A DNA stretch of 64,000 bases from Fimenecus sp964540535 (GCA_964540535.1 CAZIMO010000006.1:70366-134365), one strand, 5' to 3'. Counted from the stretch's first letter, positions 27,401 through 35,350 are shown. A program made the numbers and translations. Notes: generated by a model from the letters alone, not told the origin.

Positions 27401-27603
27401 TAACGGATAAAAATATCTTTCGTGCTTCTGCCCCAAGCGTGATGAATACCCATAGGGTTATTTGCAGTAATAGGTCCGTCAAGGAAACGGAACATTTTAT
27501 TGCCCTTGTTTTTTTCCACAAGCTTATCGTAGTATTTCTCTTTATCCCAAAGCTCCATAACCTGATGCTCAAGGTCAACAAAGAGATTTTTCTCGTCTGC
27601 CAC
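24469..27603 (-). CDS. ileS: Isoleucyl-tRNA synthetase, divergent class
   Basis: A 1,044-residue class I synthetase, longer than the standard bacterial IleRS (about 930) and near the length of the eukaryote-like type. The overall order is kept: nucleotide-binding start (FLDGPITANNPMGIHHAWG), editing domain, catalytic second half and a long anticodon domain. The HIGH motif is replaced by HHAW (residues 54-57), the usual GWDCHGLP by GFDSQGLW, and KMSKS by KFSKT (about 25,825-25,845). The zinc-type clusters WCPRCG, CWRCK and CPHCG are present. A GTG start at 27603 is used, 8 bases after AGGTGG. No T-box fits in the short leader. Confidence 0.85.
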   Translation of the reverse strand: MADEKNLFVDLEHQVMELWDKEKYYDKLVEKNKGNKMFRFLDGPITANNPMGIHHAWGRSTKDIFIRYKSMQGYDCRRQNGFDSQGLWVEVEVEKQLGFKTKKDIEEYGMDKFTRQCVDRVKHFSGIITEQSKRLGQWMDWENSYYTNTDLNIQGIWHFLKECDNHGWIQREYKPMPWCPRCGTSLSEHEMTGSYKMMTHNSVFFKLPVEEINSKILVWTTTPWTLSSNVALAVNPDIDYVEVKVASDDQTLILAKNAIKYLGDDKLEVIRALKGEELVGLHYETCFADLEAQAGIEHKIVAWEDVAADEGTGVVHIAPGCGVEDFELGERLGLPKVMPIDDMGIYLEGFGFMTGKDSHTIADEVFENLKAQNKLYKVEPHEHSYPVCWRCKSEVVFRLVPAWYIRTSEIKPKLIECANTVKWEPASNGKRMNDWLNNMGDWNISRKRYYGMPLPFYPCDCGHVTVIGSKEELREKAVDPAQVDALPELHRPWVDEIKIKCPHCGKEVSRVPEIGDVWLDAGIVPFSTLGYFTDRESWEKNFPAEWVTEMHEQVRLWFYSMLFMSTVLVGKAPYERVVTNSAVVSEDGSKFSKTGFMIKFDEAAEKIGADTVRYLYAGASNTNDVRFGYNLGDEARRKMLGFWNIYTFFDTYAQIDKPNFTNYKPDFSLMTPTDKWLLVRTNEFIKKATASMDDYKSYILIKDFEVFVDDISNWYIRTNRRRFWKTGDEQDKMIAYWTLFNALKACTQVMAPIIPFMTEYIWQNLIKKCDPNCPESVHLSDWPTAFEGVEDDGIIEQTKLVREVIAVAMRLRNEQQIKVRQPLAKLFVCCDADKADKIKTFEKNILDELNIKSIEYIDDINVLEDKFLTVNFKVAGAVLKQNVNKMKQTLENLSDDEMSALTSAVVAGGEVSVYGWEEKFDASIFNVQSKTKKGIVSAEFDSAAVVALDVVLTDELLKEGVVRDIIRQCQVARKEAGYQVEQRINASITVDDDFIISALDEKLDYVASELLANSLVLNEEISADYTNEFTVNDKKVAVSVAKGE

Positions 27604-27707
27604 TATATTGTCCACCTTTCAAGTGATAATACCTAATTTTACAGATAATATTATACACGAATGCAGTGAAAATTCAAGTGATTTATTACAAAAATATGGC
27701 AATCATA

Positions 27708-27959
27708 TTATTTTTTACTTAAATATTTCTCTTTTGTAGCAAGACCGCCCCTAATATGGCGCTGCGCCTTATTAACCTCAAGGACTTTGCGTACCTGACC
27801 GTAAAGCGCAGGGTCGAATTTTTTCAGCCTTTGAGCAACATCCATATGTACTGTGCTTTTGCTTATTCCAAACACCTTTGCGGCGGCACGGACTGTCGCT
27901 TCATTCTCAACAATATACTCACCGAGCATTGCCGCTCTTTCTTCAACTAAATCTTTCAA
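27708..27959 (-). CDS. spoIIID: Sporulation transcription factor SpoIIID
   Basis: Mother-cell regulator acting with sigma-E and before sigma-K during sporulation. The 83-residue product aligns over its full length: EERAAMLGEYIVENEATVRA, the helix-turn-helix KVFGISKSTVHMDVAQRL, and the basic C-terminal RHIRGGLATKEKY. The start is a TTG at 27959, 7 bases after GGAGGG. Its presence indicates an endospore former. Confidence 0.97.
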   Translation of the reverse strand: MKDLVEERAAMLGEYIVENEATVRAAAKVFGISKSTVHMDVAQRLKKFDPALYGQVRKVLEVNKAQRHIRGGLATKEKYLSKK

Positions 27960-28027
27960 TGTTCAGCCCTCCTTATCGGTCATAAATAAATATGAATAAA
28001 AAGAGCTGAATATACCCAAGTTACATA

Positions 28028-28056
28028 TTTTCAAAATATGATTTTTATGATAGAAT
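28028..28056 (+). promoter_or_regulatory. Promoter of the phosphatase gene
   Basis: TTTTCA (28028-28033), 17 bases, TAGAAT (28051-28056), ending 15 bases before the ATG, so the leader is very short. Confidence 0.65.
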
Positions 28057-28071
28057 ATCAATGGTGATATT

Positions 28072-28533
28072 ATGATTAAAATTATGTTTGTTTGCCACGG
28101 CAATATTTGCCGTTCAACTATGGCTGAATTTGTAATGAAAGATATTGTTCGGAAAAACGGTTGTGAAAACGGTTTTCTTATTTGTTCAAGTGCAACAAGC
28201 ACTGAAGAGATCGGCAACGATACTCATTGGGGAACCAAAAAAATTCTTGATGAAATGAAAATTCCTTACAGCAAACGTCAGGCAGTTCAATTAAAAAAAT
28301 CCGACTATGAAAAATATGATTTCATAATCGGAATGGACAGTGCTAATATAAGGAATATTAACAGAATTATCGGTTTTGACAGTATGAATAAAGTATATAA
28401 ACTACTTCAATTTGCCAACATTGACCGCGATGTTGCAGATCCTTGGTACACAAGAGATTTTAAAGCTACATACGATGATGTTTCTTTAGGCTGTCAAAGG
28501 TTATTTGAATATATAAAATCGGCTGACGGGTGA
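28072..28533 (+). CDS. Low-molecular-weight protein-tyrosine phosphatase
   Basis: A 153-residue phosphatase. The P-loop C-x5-R-S is FVCHGNICRSTMAEF at the N-terminus; the general-acid Asp is in VADPWYTRDF near the C-terminus. Usual length. In Firmicutes this class removes phosphate from arginine or tyrosine of target proteins; the substrate cannot be told from sequence. The gene stands alone between oppositely oriented genes. Confidence 0.93.
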   Translation: MIKIMFVCHGNICRSTMAEFVMKDIVRKNGCENGFLICSSATSTEEIGNDTHWGTKKILDEMKIPYSKRQAVQLKKSDYEKYDFIIGMDSANIRNINRIIGFDSMNKVYKLLQFANIDRDVADPWYTRDFKATYDDVSLGCQRLFEYIKSADG

Positions 28534-28556
28534 AAATCCGCCAGCCTTATTTTTTA
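28521..28556 (+). terminator. Terminator after the phosphatase gene
   Basis: GGCTG-ACGGG-TGAAAA-TCCGC-CAGCC hairpin (28521-28546) with a T-rich tail. It overlaps the phosphatase stop and abuts the converging membrane-protein gene. Confidence 0.85.
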
Positions 28557-29984
28557 ATATGAATCTAAAAAGTCATCATAGCATTTATAGGTTGTAAATG
28601 TATATCCTGCTTGTTTAAGTAATTGGACTATTTCAGTTTTTTCGTATCCGTCATCGTCGAGAAGTCCGTCACAATATAAAAAGTTATAATCTCCGTCAAG
28701 CACCATATAATAGCAGACAGCATCTCCACCTGTTACGAGAACCTCGTTGCCGTTATCATCAACAATATAATATCCCTCAATGTAAACTATTTCAATATCG
28801 GACTTATCAACAGGTTCATTACTAAAATAAATCTGATTATTCTCAAATACAAACGAATTATTCTTTACATTTGATATTGTAATAAGCGGTGAAGCAGTAG
28901 CTATAACCAAAGCGATTACGGTTACAACTATTCTAATATATTTTCTGCTGTTGCTCAACGGTTCATTTCTATATATTTTTTTATGAACCGCAGGAATTAA
29001 AAGGAGAATTCCTCTGAACAATAAAAACAAGCTAAAAATCATTAAGGGAAATACCTTTTCGTCAGCAATTCCCGTAATATAAAATTTTTGCCCATAAAAA
29101 TACTTTATGGCTTGTTCTTCAATAAATATATCTGCAAAGATTGCAATAATGCCTGCCAAAATAGCTGAAAAAGCTGTTACACCCATATCCCAATTTCTGC
29201 TACGCTTATTTTTAAGTGCTTTTTGCTTTACATTATTATTCGGTGCAGGATAACCGTTTTCAGCAAGATAATCGGTATATCTTTTCTCAAATACAGTGAT
29301 TTTGCCTTTTTTCTCAAGCTTAATTGCTTTTTTTACTAAAGCCGAATAGCTTCCCGTATTAAGAAACTGTTCAACACCCTCTTGCAAATCGCTGTGAAGA
29401 TATTGCAACATTTCGCAGTAATCTAAAGAATCTTCTTCAAATTCTGCATAAAATTCTTCTTTATTAAACTTTTTAATAAGCGCATTGCAATCGCTGAAAT
29501 AATTGTATAACATCTTATTCTGCAAATTAACATCGGTATTGATACTGTTTATTAAAACAAGATTTTTCTGTATAAAACCGAGAATAATTGCTAAATCACT
29601 TTCAGCTTCTTCAAAAGTTCTGATTTCGTGAAAATCAAGGGTTTGAAAATCGTGTGAATTGATTGCATTGTGTATATCATAGGGTGAAAATAGAATTTTT
29701 GAAAAATCGAACTTAAATCTTGTAAGAAAAGTAATATTACGGTTTAAAGAAACCGAGTCGTAATTAGAAGACATTGGGGTTTCCATAAAGGAATAACCCA
29801 TCGGGTATTCTTCGCCAAAGAAGAAATGAGCTGTAAAGAAATCGAATTTCATTGAACCGACATATTCTTTATTATCATTTTTAGTTATTTGATTAAAACT
29901 AAGATTGCCGTTATTCAAAGCGAAATCAGCAAGAATTTTATTTATTCTCTCGAGGATTTCAACACTGTATTTCTTTAATTTCAT
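28554..29984 (-). CDS. Unrecognised membrane protein
   Basis: A 476-residue protein that I do not recognise. The first 260 residues look soluble and helical, with acidic and aromatic-rich stretches; three membrane segments follow (about 272-295, 315-337, 350-375); the last 100 residues form a soluble domain beginning after a short linker, with NNQIYFSNEPVDKSDIE and DGDYNFLYCDGLLDDDGYE. No catalytic motif is evident. It overlaps the end of ispE by 4 bases (ATGA), so it is translated from the same message, but there is no obvious link to isoprenoid synthesis. Confidence 0.7.
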   Translation of the reverse strand: MKLKKYSVEILERINKILADFALNNGNLSFNQITKNDNKEYVGSMKFDFFTAHFFFGEEYPMGYSFMETPMSSNYDSVSLNRNITFLTRFKFDFSKILFSPYDIHNAINSHDFQTLDFHEIRTFEEAESDLAIILGFIQKNLVLINSINTDVNLQNKMLYNYFSDCNALIKKFNKEEFYAEFEEDSLDYCEMLQYLHSDLQEGVEQFLNTGSYSALVKKAIKLEKKGKITVFEKRYTDYLAENGYPAPNNNVKQKALKNKRSRNWDMGVTAFSAILAGIIAIFADIFIEEQAIKYFYGQKFYITGIADEKVFPLMIFSLFLLFRGILLLIPAVHKKIYRNEPLSNSRKYIRIVVTVIALVIATASPLITISNVKNNSFVFENNQIYFSNEPVDKSDIEIVYIEGYYIVDDNGNEVLVTGGDAVCYYMVLDGDYNFLYCDGLLDDDGYEKTEIVQLLKQAGYTFTTYKCYDDFLDSY

Positions 29985-30844
29985 ACTTCAAATACTCCCT
30001 TTTTAACAGGGTGGCACATAAATACATTTTTATATTTTTCGCTTAATTTTTCAAAGCAAAGTTCAGCATTATCTTTATCGCTGAACAAGCCGAAAACTGT
30101 TGGTCCGCTGCCGCTCATACAGGTTGCATCTGCACCGCATTTACGCATAATACCTTTAATATGAGGTCGTTTGGGGACCTCAACCGCCTGTTCAAACACA
30201 TTTCCGCAAAGAGAGCAGATTTTACTATAATCACCATTTGATACTGCCTCTATCATTGAAGCTCTGTCAAGATGGCGGACACGGCTAAGCGCATCAAATT
30301 CTGCATAGGCTTTTGGTGTTGAAACATCCTGTTCGGGTTTTACAAGTACAATATAGCAATCTGACAAATCTGTAACAGGAGCAATAACATTTCCTGTACC
30401 GAGTGCAATTGCAGTACCGCCGACTAAACTAAACGGGATATCCGCACCGACCTTGTTTCCGATTGCAGAAAGCTCTTTTTTGGTAAGATTAGTTTTATAA
30501 ATACTGTTAAGACAGTAAAGAACTGCCGCACCGTCAGCACTGCCGCCTGCAACGCCAGCCGCCATAGGAATTACTTTCTCAATTTCAATTGTAACCCCTC
30601 TTTTGCTGATATTGCAAAAATCAAAAAATGCTTTTGCACATTTATAGGCAATGTTTTTTTCGTTACAGGGAACGCCCTCTTTATTGCACTTTATAATTAT
30701 TTCATTTGAACCATTCTGTTCAACTGTCACAGTATCGTACAAATCAACGGACTGCATAATCATAAAAAGGCTGTGATAACCGTTATCAAGCTTTTTAAGA
30801 ATATCAAGCATCAAGTTAATTTTAGCCGCTGCTTTTACTTTCAT
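29981..30844 (-). CDS. ispE: 4-diphosphocytidyl-2-C-methyl-D-erythritol kinase
   Basis: GHMP kinase that phosphorylates CDP-ME, the fourth step of the MEP pathway. The 287-residue sequence has KVKAAAKINLMLDILKK at the N-terminus, the ATP-binding GHMP loop as PMAAGVAGGSADGAAVL, and MSGSGPTVFGLF near the C-terminus. It lies apart from ispD and ispF but in the same window, completing the three cytidyl steps. Confidence 0.97.
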   Translation of the reverse strand: MKVKAAAKINLMLDILKKLDNGYHSLFMIMQSVDLYDTVTVEQNGSNEIIIKCNKEGVPCNEKNIAYKCAKAFFDFCNISKRGVTIEIEKVIPMAAGVAGGSADGAAVLYCLNSIYKTNLTKKELSAIGNKVGADIPFSLVGGTAIALGTGNVIAPVTDLSDCYIVLVKPEQDVSTPKAYAEFDALSRVRHLDRASMIEAVSNGDYSKICSLCGNVFEQAVEVPKRPHIKGIMRKCGADATCMSGSGPTVFGLFSDKDNAELCFEKLSEKYKNVFMCHPVKKGVFEV

Positions 30845-30846
30845 AA

Positions 30847-31671
30847 TTACACCTCAGATTCAATTTTTAATAACATTGGTGTACGCTTTTGGTAGAATGC
30901 AATATTGTTAAAACCTGCTTCAAGAGCCGCATCATAAGCTTTATCAATATCAGCCGCCAAATGCTCGGCAAAATGAGCGTCAGAACCGACAGATACTAAT
31001 TTACCGCCAAGCTCTTTATATCTTTTAAGAATATCGACCTCGGGCGAAAGCTTATTGAGCGGCTGACGCAATGCCGCAGTGTTAATTTCGAGAGCTTTAT
31101 CGGTTTTTGCTGTCATAAAAAGAATTTCGTCAATCTGCTTTTTAAAGTTATTCAAATCAATATTAAGATTTGATTTTGAATAAAAATATCTCAACGGATA
31201 TGTAAGATGTGCAAGGACATCAAAATTGCCCCATTTTAACATTTCAAGAATTTCGTCGAAATACTCCTTGAGCAGAGTTTCAGCTTCTTGCATTTTAAGA
31301 TTTTCCATAAAATAAAAATCTTCTTTATCCCGGAGATTATGTACGGAACCAATAATCTGGTCATAGTCATATCTGCCTATAATATCTTCTGCTGTTTCAA
31401 TATCATAAACAGGCTGACCAAGCTCAATTCCGTTAAGTACAATCAGCTTACCTCTGAATGCAGAACGCACCTTTGCAACCTCAAAGAAAGCTTGATATAT
31501 TCTTTTTTCATAATTGTCATCGCCTTTAAACTGATCAACCTCACAATGATCTGTAAAGGCAATTGCTCTTAAATCCATAAATTCTGCCTTTTCGCAAAAG
31601 AATGTTGCAGAGTGATTTCCGTCAAAAGAATTATCGGTATGGACATGTAAATCAACTATATTTTTATACAT
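30847..31671 (-). CDS. PHP-domain phosphatase, histidinol-phosphatase family
   Basis: A 274-residue HisJ-like PHP phosphatase. Metal ligands are seen in DLHVHTDNSFDGNHSATF, FTDHCEVDQF, NGIELGQP, IIGSVHN, DVLAHLTYPLR and VSVGSDAHFAEHL, giving the full trinuclear-site set. The product may be histidinol phosphatase (HisJ/HisK type), but no other his gene is nearby, so the substrate is open. It ends 2 bases before ispE. Confidence 0.88.
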   Translation of the reverse strand: MYKNIVDLHVHTDNSFDGNHSATFFCEKAEFMDLRAIAFTDHCEVDQFKGDDNYEKRIYQAFFEVAKVRSAFRGKLIVLNGIELGQPVYDIETAEDIIGRYDYDQIIGSVHNLRDKEDFYFMENLKMQEAETLLKEYFDEILEMLKWGNFDVLAHLTYPLRYFYSKSNLNIDLNNFKKQIDEILFMTAKTDKALEINTAALRQPLNKLSPEVDILKRYKELGGKLVSVGSDAHFAEHLAADIDKAYDAALEAGFNNIAFYQKRTPMLLKIESEV

Positions 31672-31745
31672 TTACTATGCCTCCTATCTATATATGCCTA
31701 TTTTACTATAAATCCAACACATTTTTCAACAAATTTTGAAAAATA

Positions 31746-31775
31746 TTGATATTCACAACAAAGATTTTTTATGAT
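31746..31775 (+). promoter_or_regulatory. Candidate promoter of the ACT/UPF0210 pair
   Basis: TTGATA (31746-31751), 18 bases, TATGAT (31770-31775). A second TATAAT at 31782-31787 lies just downstream. Either gives a leader of about 110 bases. Confidence 0.55.
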
Positions 31776-31814
31776 AAACTATATAATAATTAAACTGCCT
31801 TAAAATACGGCAAA

Positions 31815-31890
31815 CCACATCACGCCTTGTCAACTACAACAAGGAAATCCGTGATTAAAAATACTATTTGTAGTTGGAAAGGCTATGTGA
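31815..31890 (+). promoter_or_regulatory. Two-state leader RNA upstream of the ACT-domain gene
   Basis: Fold A is a local hairpin: ATCACG (31819-31824) and CCTTGT (31825-31830) pair with ACAAGG (31839-31844) and CGTGAT (31850-31855). Fold B is long-range: CACAT (31816-31820), GCCTT (31824-31828) and CAACTACAA (31831-31839) pair with TTGTAGTTG (31868-31876), AAGGC (31879-31883) and ATGTG (31885-31889), 19 pairs in all. Fold B buries the AAAGG ribosome site. The folds are mutually exclusive apart from a possible loop pseudoknot. No known riboswitch consensus was recognised. Confidence 0.55.
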
Positions 31891-31896
31891 ATTATT

Positions 31897-32166
31897 ATGA
31901 GAGGTATTATTACCGTAGTAGGTAAAGATATGGTTGGTATTTTAGCTTCTGTTTCAACTGTTTGCGCTGAAAACAGCGTTAATGTTATTGAGGTTTCACA
32001 GTCAATTTTGCAGGATATGTTTTGTATGATTATGCTTGTTGATTTAGAGAAAGCAACTGTACCGTTTACTGAATTTTCAGATAAAGTTACTGCAATCGGT
32101 GACAAAATGGCGCTTTCAATTCATGTAATGCACGAGGATATTTTCAATTCAATGCACAGAATTTGA
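31897..32166 (+). CDS. ACT domain protein (UPF0237 family)
   Basis: An 89-residue stand-alone ACT domain, beginning MRGIITVVGKDMVGILASVS and containing NVIEVSQSILQDMF; ACT domains bind amino acids or related small ligands. It is almost always followed by a UPF0210 gene, as here after 67 bases. The AAAGG ribosome site is 14 bases from the ATG and lies in a potential regulatory stem. Function of the pair is unknown; a ligand-sensing partner for the larger protein is likely (inference). Confidence 0.92.
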   Translation: MRGIITVVGKDMVGILASVSTVCAENSVNVIEVSQSILQDMFCMIMLVDLEKATVPFTEFSDKVTAIGDKMALSIHVMHEDIFNSMHRI

Positions 32167-32233
32167 GAATTTAGTGCAAAAAATACAATGAAAGGAACGG
32201 TACTGCGCATAAAAAGTAATTTTACGGCTCTTT

Positions 32234-33604
32234 ATGCCAACAACAAAAATGATTAATACTCACGATATACTTGAAACTATCAATATGATTCAAGATGAAA
32301 ATCTTGATATTAGAACAATAACAATGGGAATTTCTCTGCTTGACTGCTGTAGGGGTGACGTAAAATCAACCTGTGACCGTATCTACGAAAAAATGACACG
32401 CAAAGCAGAACATCTTGTTAAAACAGGCGAAGATATTGAAAAGGAATATGGCATTCCGATCATCAATAAAAGAATTTCAGTTACTCCGATTTCAATGATT
32501 TTAGCATCGGGCAAGGGTGACCCTGTACTTTATGCAAAAACGCTTGAAAGAGTTGCACAAACTGTTGGAGTTAATTTTATCGGCGGTTATTCTGCGCTTG
32601 TTCAAAAAGGATTCGCCGCGGGTGATGAAGCTCTTATCCGCAGTATTCCTGAGGCACTTGATGTGACAGAACACATATGCTCATCAGTCAATATAGGTTC
32701 AACAAAAGCAGGCATCAATATGGATGCAGTTAAAATGATGGGACAGATTATTAAACAGTCCGCAGAAGTTACTTCAAATAAAGGCTGTATCGGTCCTGCA
32801 AAGCTTGTTGTATTCTGCAATGCGCCGGAAGATAATCCGTTTATGGCAGGCGCATTTCACGGTGTAGGCGAACCCGACTGCGTAATAAATGTAGGTGTTT
32901 CGGGTCCCGGTGTTGTGCGTTCAGCAATATCAAAAATGCCTAACGCTAACATTACAGAAATCGCTGATACTGTTAAGCGTACTGCGTTTAAGATTACAAG
33001 AATGGGTCAACTTGTTGCTTGCGAGGCTTCAAAAAGACTTGATGTTCCATTCGGTATTGTCGATTTGTCACTTGCACCTACACCTGCTGTCGGCGATTCG
33101 GTTGCTTATATACTTGAAGAAATGGGACTTGAACAGTGCGGTGCACATGGCACAACTGCTTGCCTTGCACTTCTTAATGATGCGGTTAAAAAAGGCGGCG
33201 TTATGGCTTCGTCCCATGTCGGCGGACTTTCGGGAGCATTTATTCCCGTTTCAGAGGACGCAGGTATGATTGCGGCTGCCACAAGCGGTACGCTCACAAT
33301 TGAAAAACTTGAAGCTATGACCTGTGTTTGCTCTGTCGGTCTTGATATGATCATTGTACCGGGTGACACAACGGCCGAAGTTCTTTCGGGAATTATTGCT
33401 GATGAAGCCGCAATCGGTATGGTAAACTCGAAGACCACTGCAGTTCGTCTTATTCCTGCAATTGGCAAAAATATCGGCGATACACTTGATTTTGGCGGAC
33501 TTTTAGGTTACGGTCCTGTAATGAAACTGAACACAGCCTCCCCTGCCAAATTCATTAACCGTGGCGGCAGAATTCCTGCGCCGTTACAAAGCTTAAAAAA
33601 CTAA
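32234..33604 (+). CDS. UPF0210 (PFL-like fold) family protein
   Basis: A 456-residue protein of UPF0210/DUF711, which has a fold resembling pyruvate formate-lyase but no demonstrated reaction. It shows TITMGISLLDCCRGDVKST at the N-terminus and NVGVSGPGVVRSAI, AHGTTACLALLNDAVKKGG and GLDMIIVPGDTTAE in the core. The start is uncertain: the ATG at 32234 has no nearby ribosome site and lies in a hairpin, and a second ATG at 32249 also lacks one; the nearest good site (AAAGGAACGG) is 33 bases upstream of 32234. Confidence 0.88.
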   Translation: MPTTKMINTHDILETINMIQDENLDIRTITMGISLLDCCRGDVKSTCDRIYEKMTRKAEHLVKTGEDIEKEYGIPIINKRISVTPISMILASGKGDPVLYAKTLERVAQTVGVNFIGGYSALVQKGFAAGDEALIRSIPEALDVTEHICSSVNIGSTKAGINMDAVKMMGQIIKQSAEVTSNKGCIGPAKLVVFCNAPEDNPFMAGAFHGVGEPDCVINVGVSGPGVVRSAISKMPNANITEIADTVKRTAFKITRMGQLVACEASKRLDVPFGIVDLSLAPTPAVGDSVAYILEEMGLEQCGAHGTTACLALLNDAVKKGGVMASSHVGGLSGAFIPVSEDAGMIAAATSGTLTIEKLEAMTCVCSVGLDMIIVPGDTTAEVLSGIIADEAAIGMVNSKTTAVRLIPAIGKNIGDTLDFGGLLGYGPVMKLNTASPAKFINRGGRIPAPLQSLKN

Positions 33605-33616
33605 AAAAATATGAAT

Positions 33617-33649
33617 AATGGGCTATCTCATTTTAAGAGATAGCCCATT
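33617..33649. terminator. Bidirectional terminator after UPF0210
   Basis: AATGGGCTATCTC (33617-33629) pairs perfectly with GAGATAGCCCATT (33637-33649). T-rich tails are present on both strands; it separates two converging units. Confidence 0.9.
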
Positions 33650-33685
33650 TTGTTATGTTTTTTACAATTATATATAAATATAAAA

Positions 33686-34528
33686 TTATTTTTTCAGTTT
33701 CTTTCTAATTTTTCTTACGAGCTTATGCAGTGGGGTCAATTCAGCGCCCTTGATTACACGATCTTTAAATTTAGATTCAAGCTCTGCTTTCTTTTCAGCA
33801 TCACTCATTTTGTTATAGCGTTCAACATAATCAGCATAATGGTCGCAAACAGTTTGAACATCACCGTATTCTTTAAGCTTACCACCCTCAAGCCACATTG
33901 CGGAGTCGCAGAATTCTCGCACCTGCGGTAACGAGTGAGAGATAAAGACAATTGTCTTACCATTTTCTTTAAGCTCATTCATCTTTTTTAGACACTTATT
34001 TGCAAATCCCTTATCGCCAACTGACAATGCCTCATCGACAATAAGAATATCGGGGTCAAGACAAAGGTTTATTGAGAAACCGAGGCGTGATTTCATACCG
34101 CTCGAATATTTTTTTACAGGCTGATAAAGAAAATCGCCGATTTCAGCAAATTCAATTACACCATCGATAATTTCTTGAATTCTCTTCTTTGAAAGACCAA
34201 GCAAAGCACCTTTAAGCTTTATATTTTCAAGACCTGTAAGCTGATTGTTAAGACCTGTCTGAATTGCAATGAGAGCCTGCTCGCCTTTAATTTCAATTGT
34301 TCCCTCATTGGGAGCAGCAATACCTGCAAGTACCAACGACATTGTGGATTTACCCGAGCCGTTTGTTCCTAAAATTCCTACAACCTGACCTTTTTCAATT
34401 TTAAAAGATATATCTTTTAATGCATAAAAATTTTGATTCTTTTGGTCTTTTGCAACCTGCTTATCTTTTCTTTTTAATTTATAAATTTTTGATACATTTT
34501 TAAATTCAATTACTACTTCTTTTCCCAT
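33686..34528 (-). CDS. ABC exporter ATPase, TagH/polysaccharide-export type
   Basis: A 280-residue ATPase of the TagH/RfbE class that powers export of teichoic-acid-like or other glycopolymers. Walker A is GILGTNGSGKSTMS, the signature is VKKYSSGMKSRLGFSINLCL, Walker B is DPDILIVDEALSVGD and the switch His is in VFISHSL. The C-terminal extension is short (about 50 residues), unlike full TagH. It lies directly after its permease. No glycosyltransferase genes are adjacent, so the cargo is unknown. Confidence 0.87.
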   Translation of the reverse strand: MGKEVVIEFKNVSKIYKLKRKDKQVAKDQKNQNFYALKDISFKIEKGQVVGILGTNGSGKSTMSLVLAGIAAPNEGTIEIKGEQALIAIQTGLNNQLTGLENIKLKGALLGLSKKRIQEIIDGVIEFAEIGDFLYQPVKKYSSGMKSRLGFSINLCLDPDILIVDEALSVGDKGFANKCLKKMNELKENGKTIVFISHSLPQVREFCDSAMWLEGGKLKEYGDVQTVCDHYADYVERYNKMSDAEKKAELESKFKDRVIKGAELTPLHKLVRKIRKKLKK

Positions 34529-34537
34529 AACAGCCTC

Positions 34538-35350
34538 TTAAATCATATCAATAAATCTTGTACGGAATTTATACATCATTTTGCTTCCGAACATAAACAA
34601 AGCAATTGTGATGCACCAAAAAACAATTCCGGTCCAATGCACTTGAAACAAGTTCTCATGATAGAAAAAGCAATCCCTGTATCCGCTGACAATGTAGGCA
34701 ATCGGATTGCAGGCAATAATTTTGCTTATAGTGGGATGCTTGATACTATCGATACTCCAAAGAATTGGTGAAAGATACAAAAGAAGTCGCATGCAAGCGA
34801 GAATAAGCTTTCGTGTATCACGCGCAAGCATATTAAGCACTGATGTTGTCATTGAAAGCGACGCAGCAAAGATAATTGAGCAAAGCAGATAATAAATCAA
34901 GCCTAACCAATGAATACTTGGAAAATACCCAAAAAACGCAAATACAATTACAAGTACAATCATCATACAAAAATGGTCAAAAAGTTTATTTAGGACCACC
35001 GTCATCGGTAAAATACTAACGGGAAACTTCATTTTTGTAATAACATCAATTTTTCTGTAAATTGCATTACAGCCGTCAGTTATACAAGGACTTAAAAAGA
35101 ACCAAATCACAATTCCGCCGAGCATCCAAAGAATATAGGGAATACCGTCAACATCTTTACGGTTCATAATATATCCAAAAACAAACCAATATGTTAAAAC
35201 CTGAATAACGGGATTGGCAAAATTCCAAAACAGACCTAACTTGCTGTTGTGCATATCAGCAAGAAGCTCATATTTCGCAATTGAATAAATTCTAAAGAAA
35301 TTTTGAAAGTTTTCTTTAAGAACATATCCTGCACTTTTGAACACAAACAT
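34538..35350 (-). CDS. ABC-2 type permease, TagG-like
   Basis: A 270-residue membrane subunit with six predicted helices, matching ABC-2 polysaccharide/teichoic-acid exporters. Conserved parts are YELLADMHNSKLGLFWNFANPVIQ near the N-terminus (given as KLGLFWNFANPVIQVL) and YLSPILWSIDSI plus NPIAYIVSGYRD near the C-terminus, both typical of TagG/Wzm. The ATG at 35350 is preceded by AAAGAG. It forms a pair with the ATPase gene 9 bases away. Confidence 0.87.
   Translation of the reverse strand: MFVFKSAGYVLKENFQNFFRIYSIAKYELLADMHNSKLGLFWNFANPVIQVLTYWFVFGYIMNRKDVDGIPYILWMLGGIVIWFFLSPCITDGCNAIYRKIDVITKMKFPVSILPMTVVLNKLFDHFCMMIVLVIVFAFFGYFPSIHWLGLIYYLLCSIIFAASLSMTTSVLNMLARDTRKLILACMRLLLYLSPILWSIDSIKHPTISKIIACNPIAYIVSGYRDCFFYHENLFQVHWTGIVFWCITIALFMFGSKMMYKFRTRFIDMI

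Noticed and set aside
27604..27707. T-box leader for ileS
   Set aside because: Only about 100 bases are available, with no T-box sequence or antiterminator.
31815..31890. ZTP (pfl) riboswitch before the PFL-like UPF0210 pair
   Set aside because: The conserved ZTP blocks are missing; only the gene name is reminiscent.
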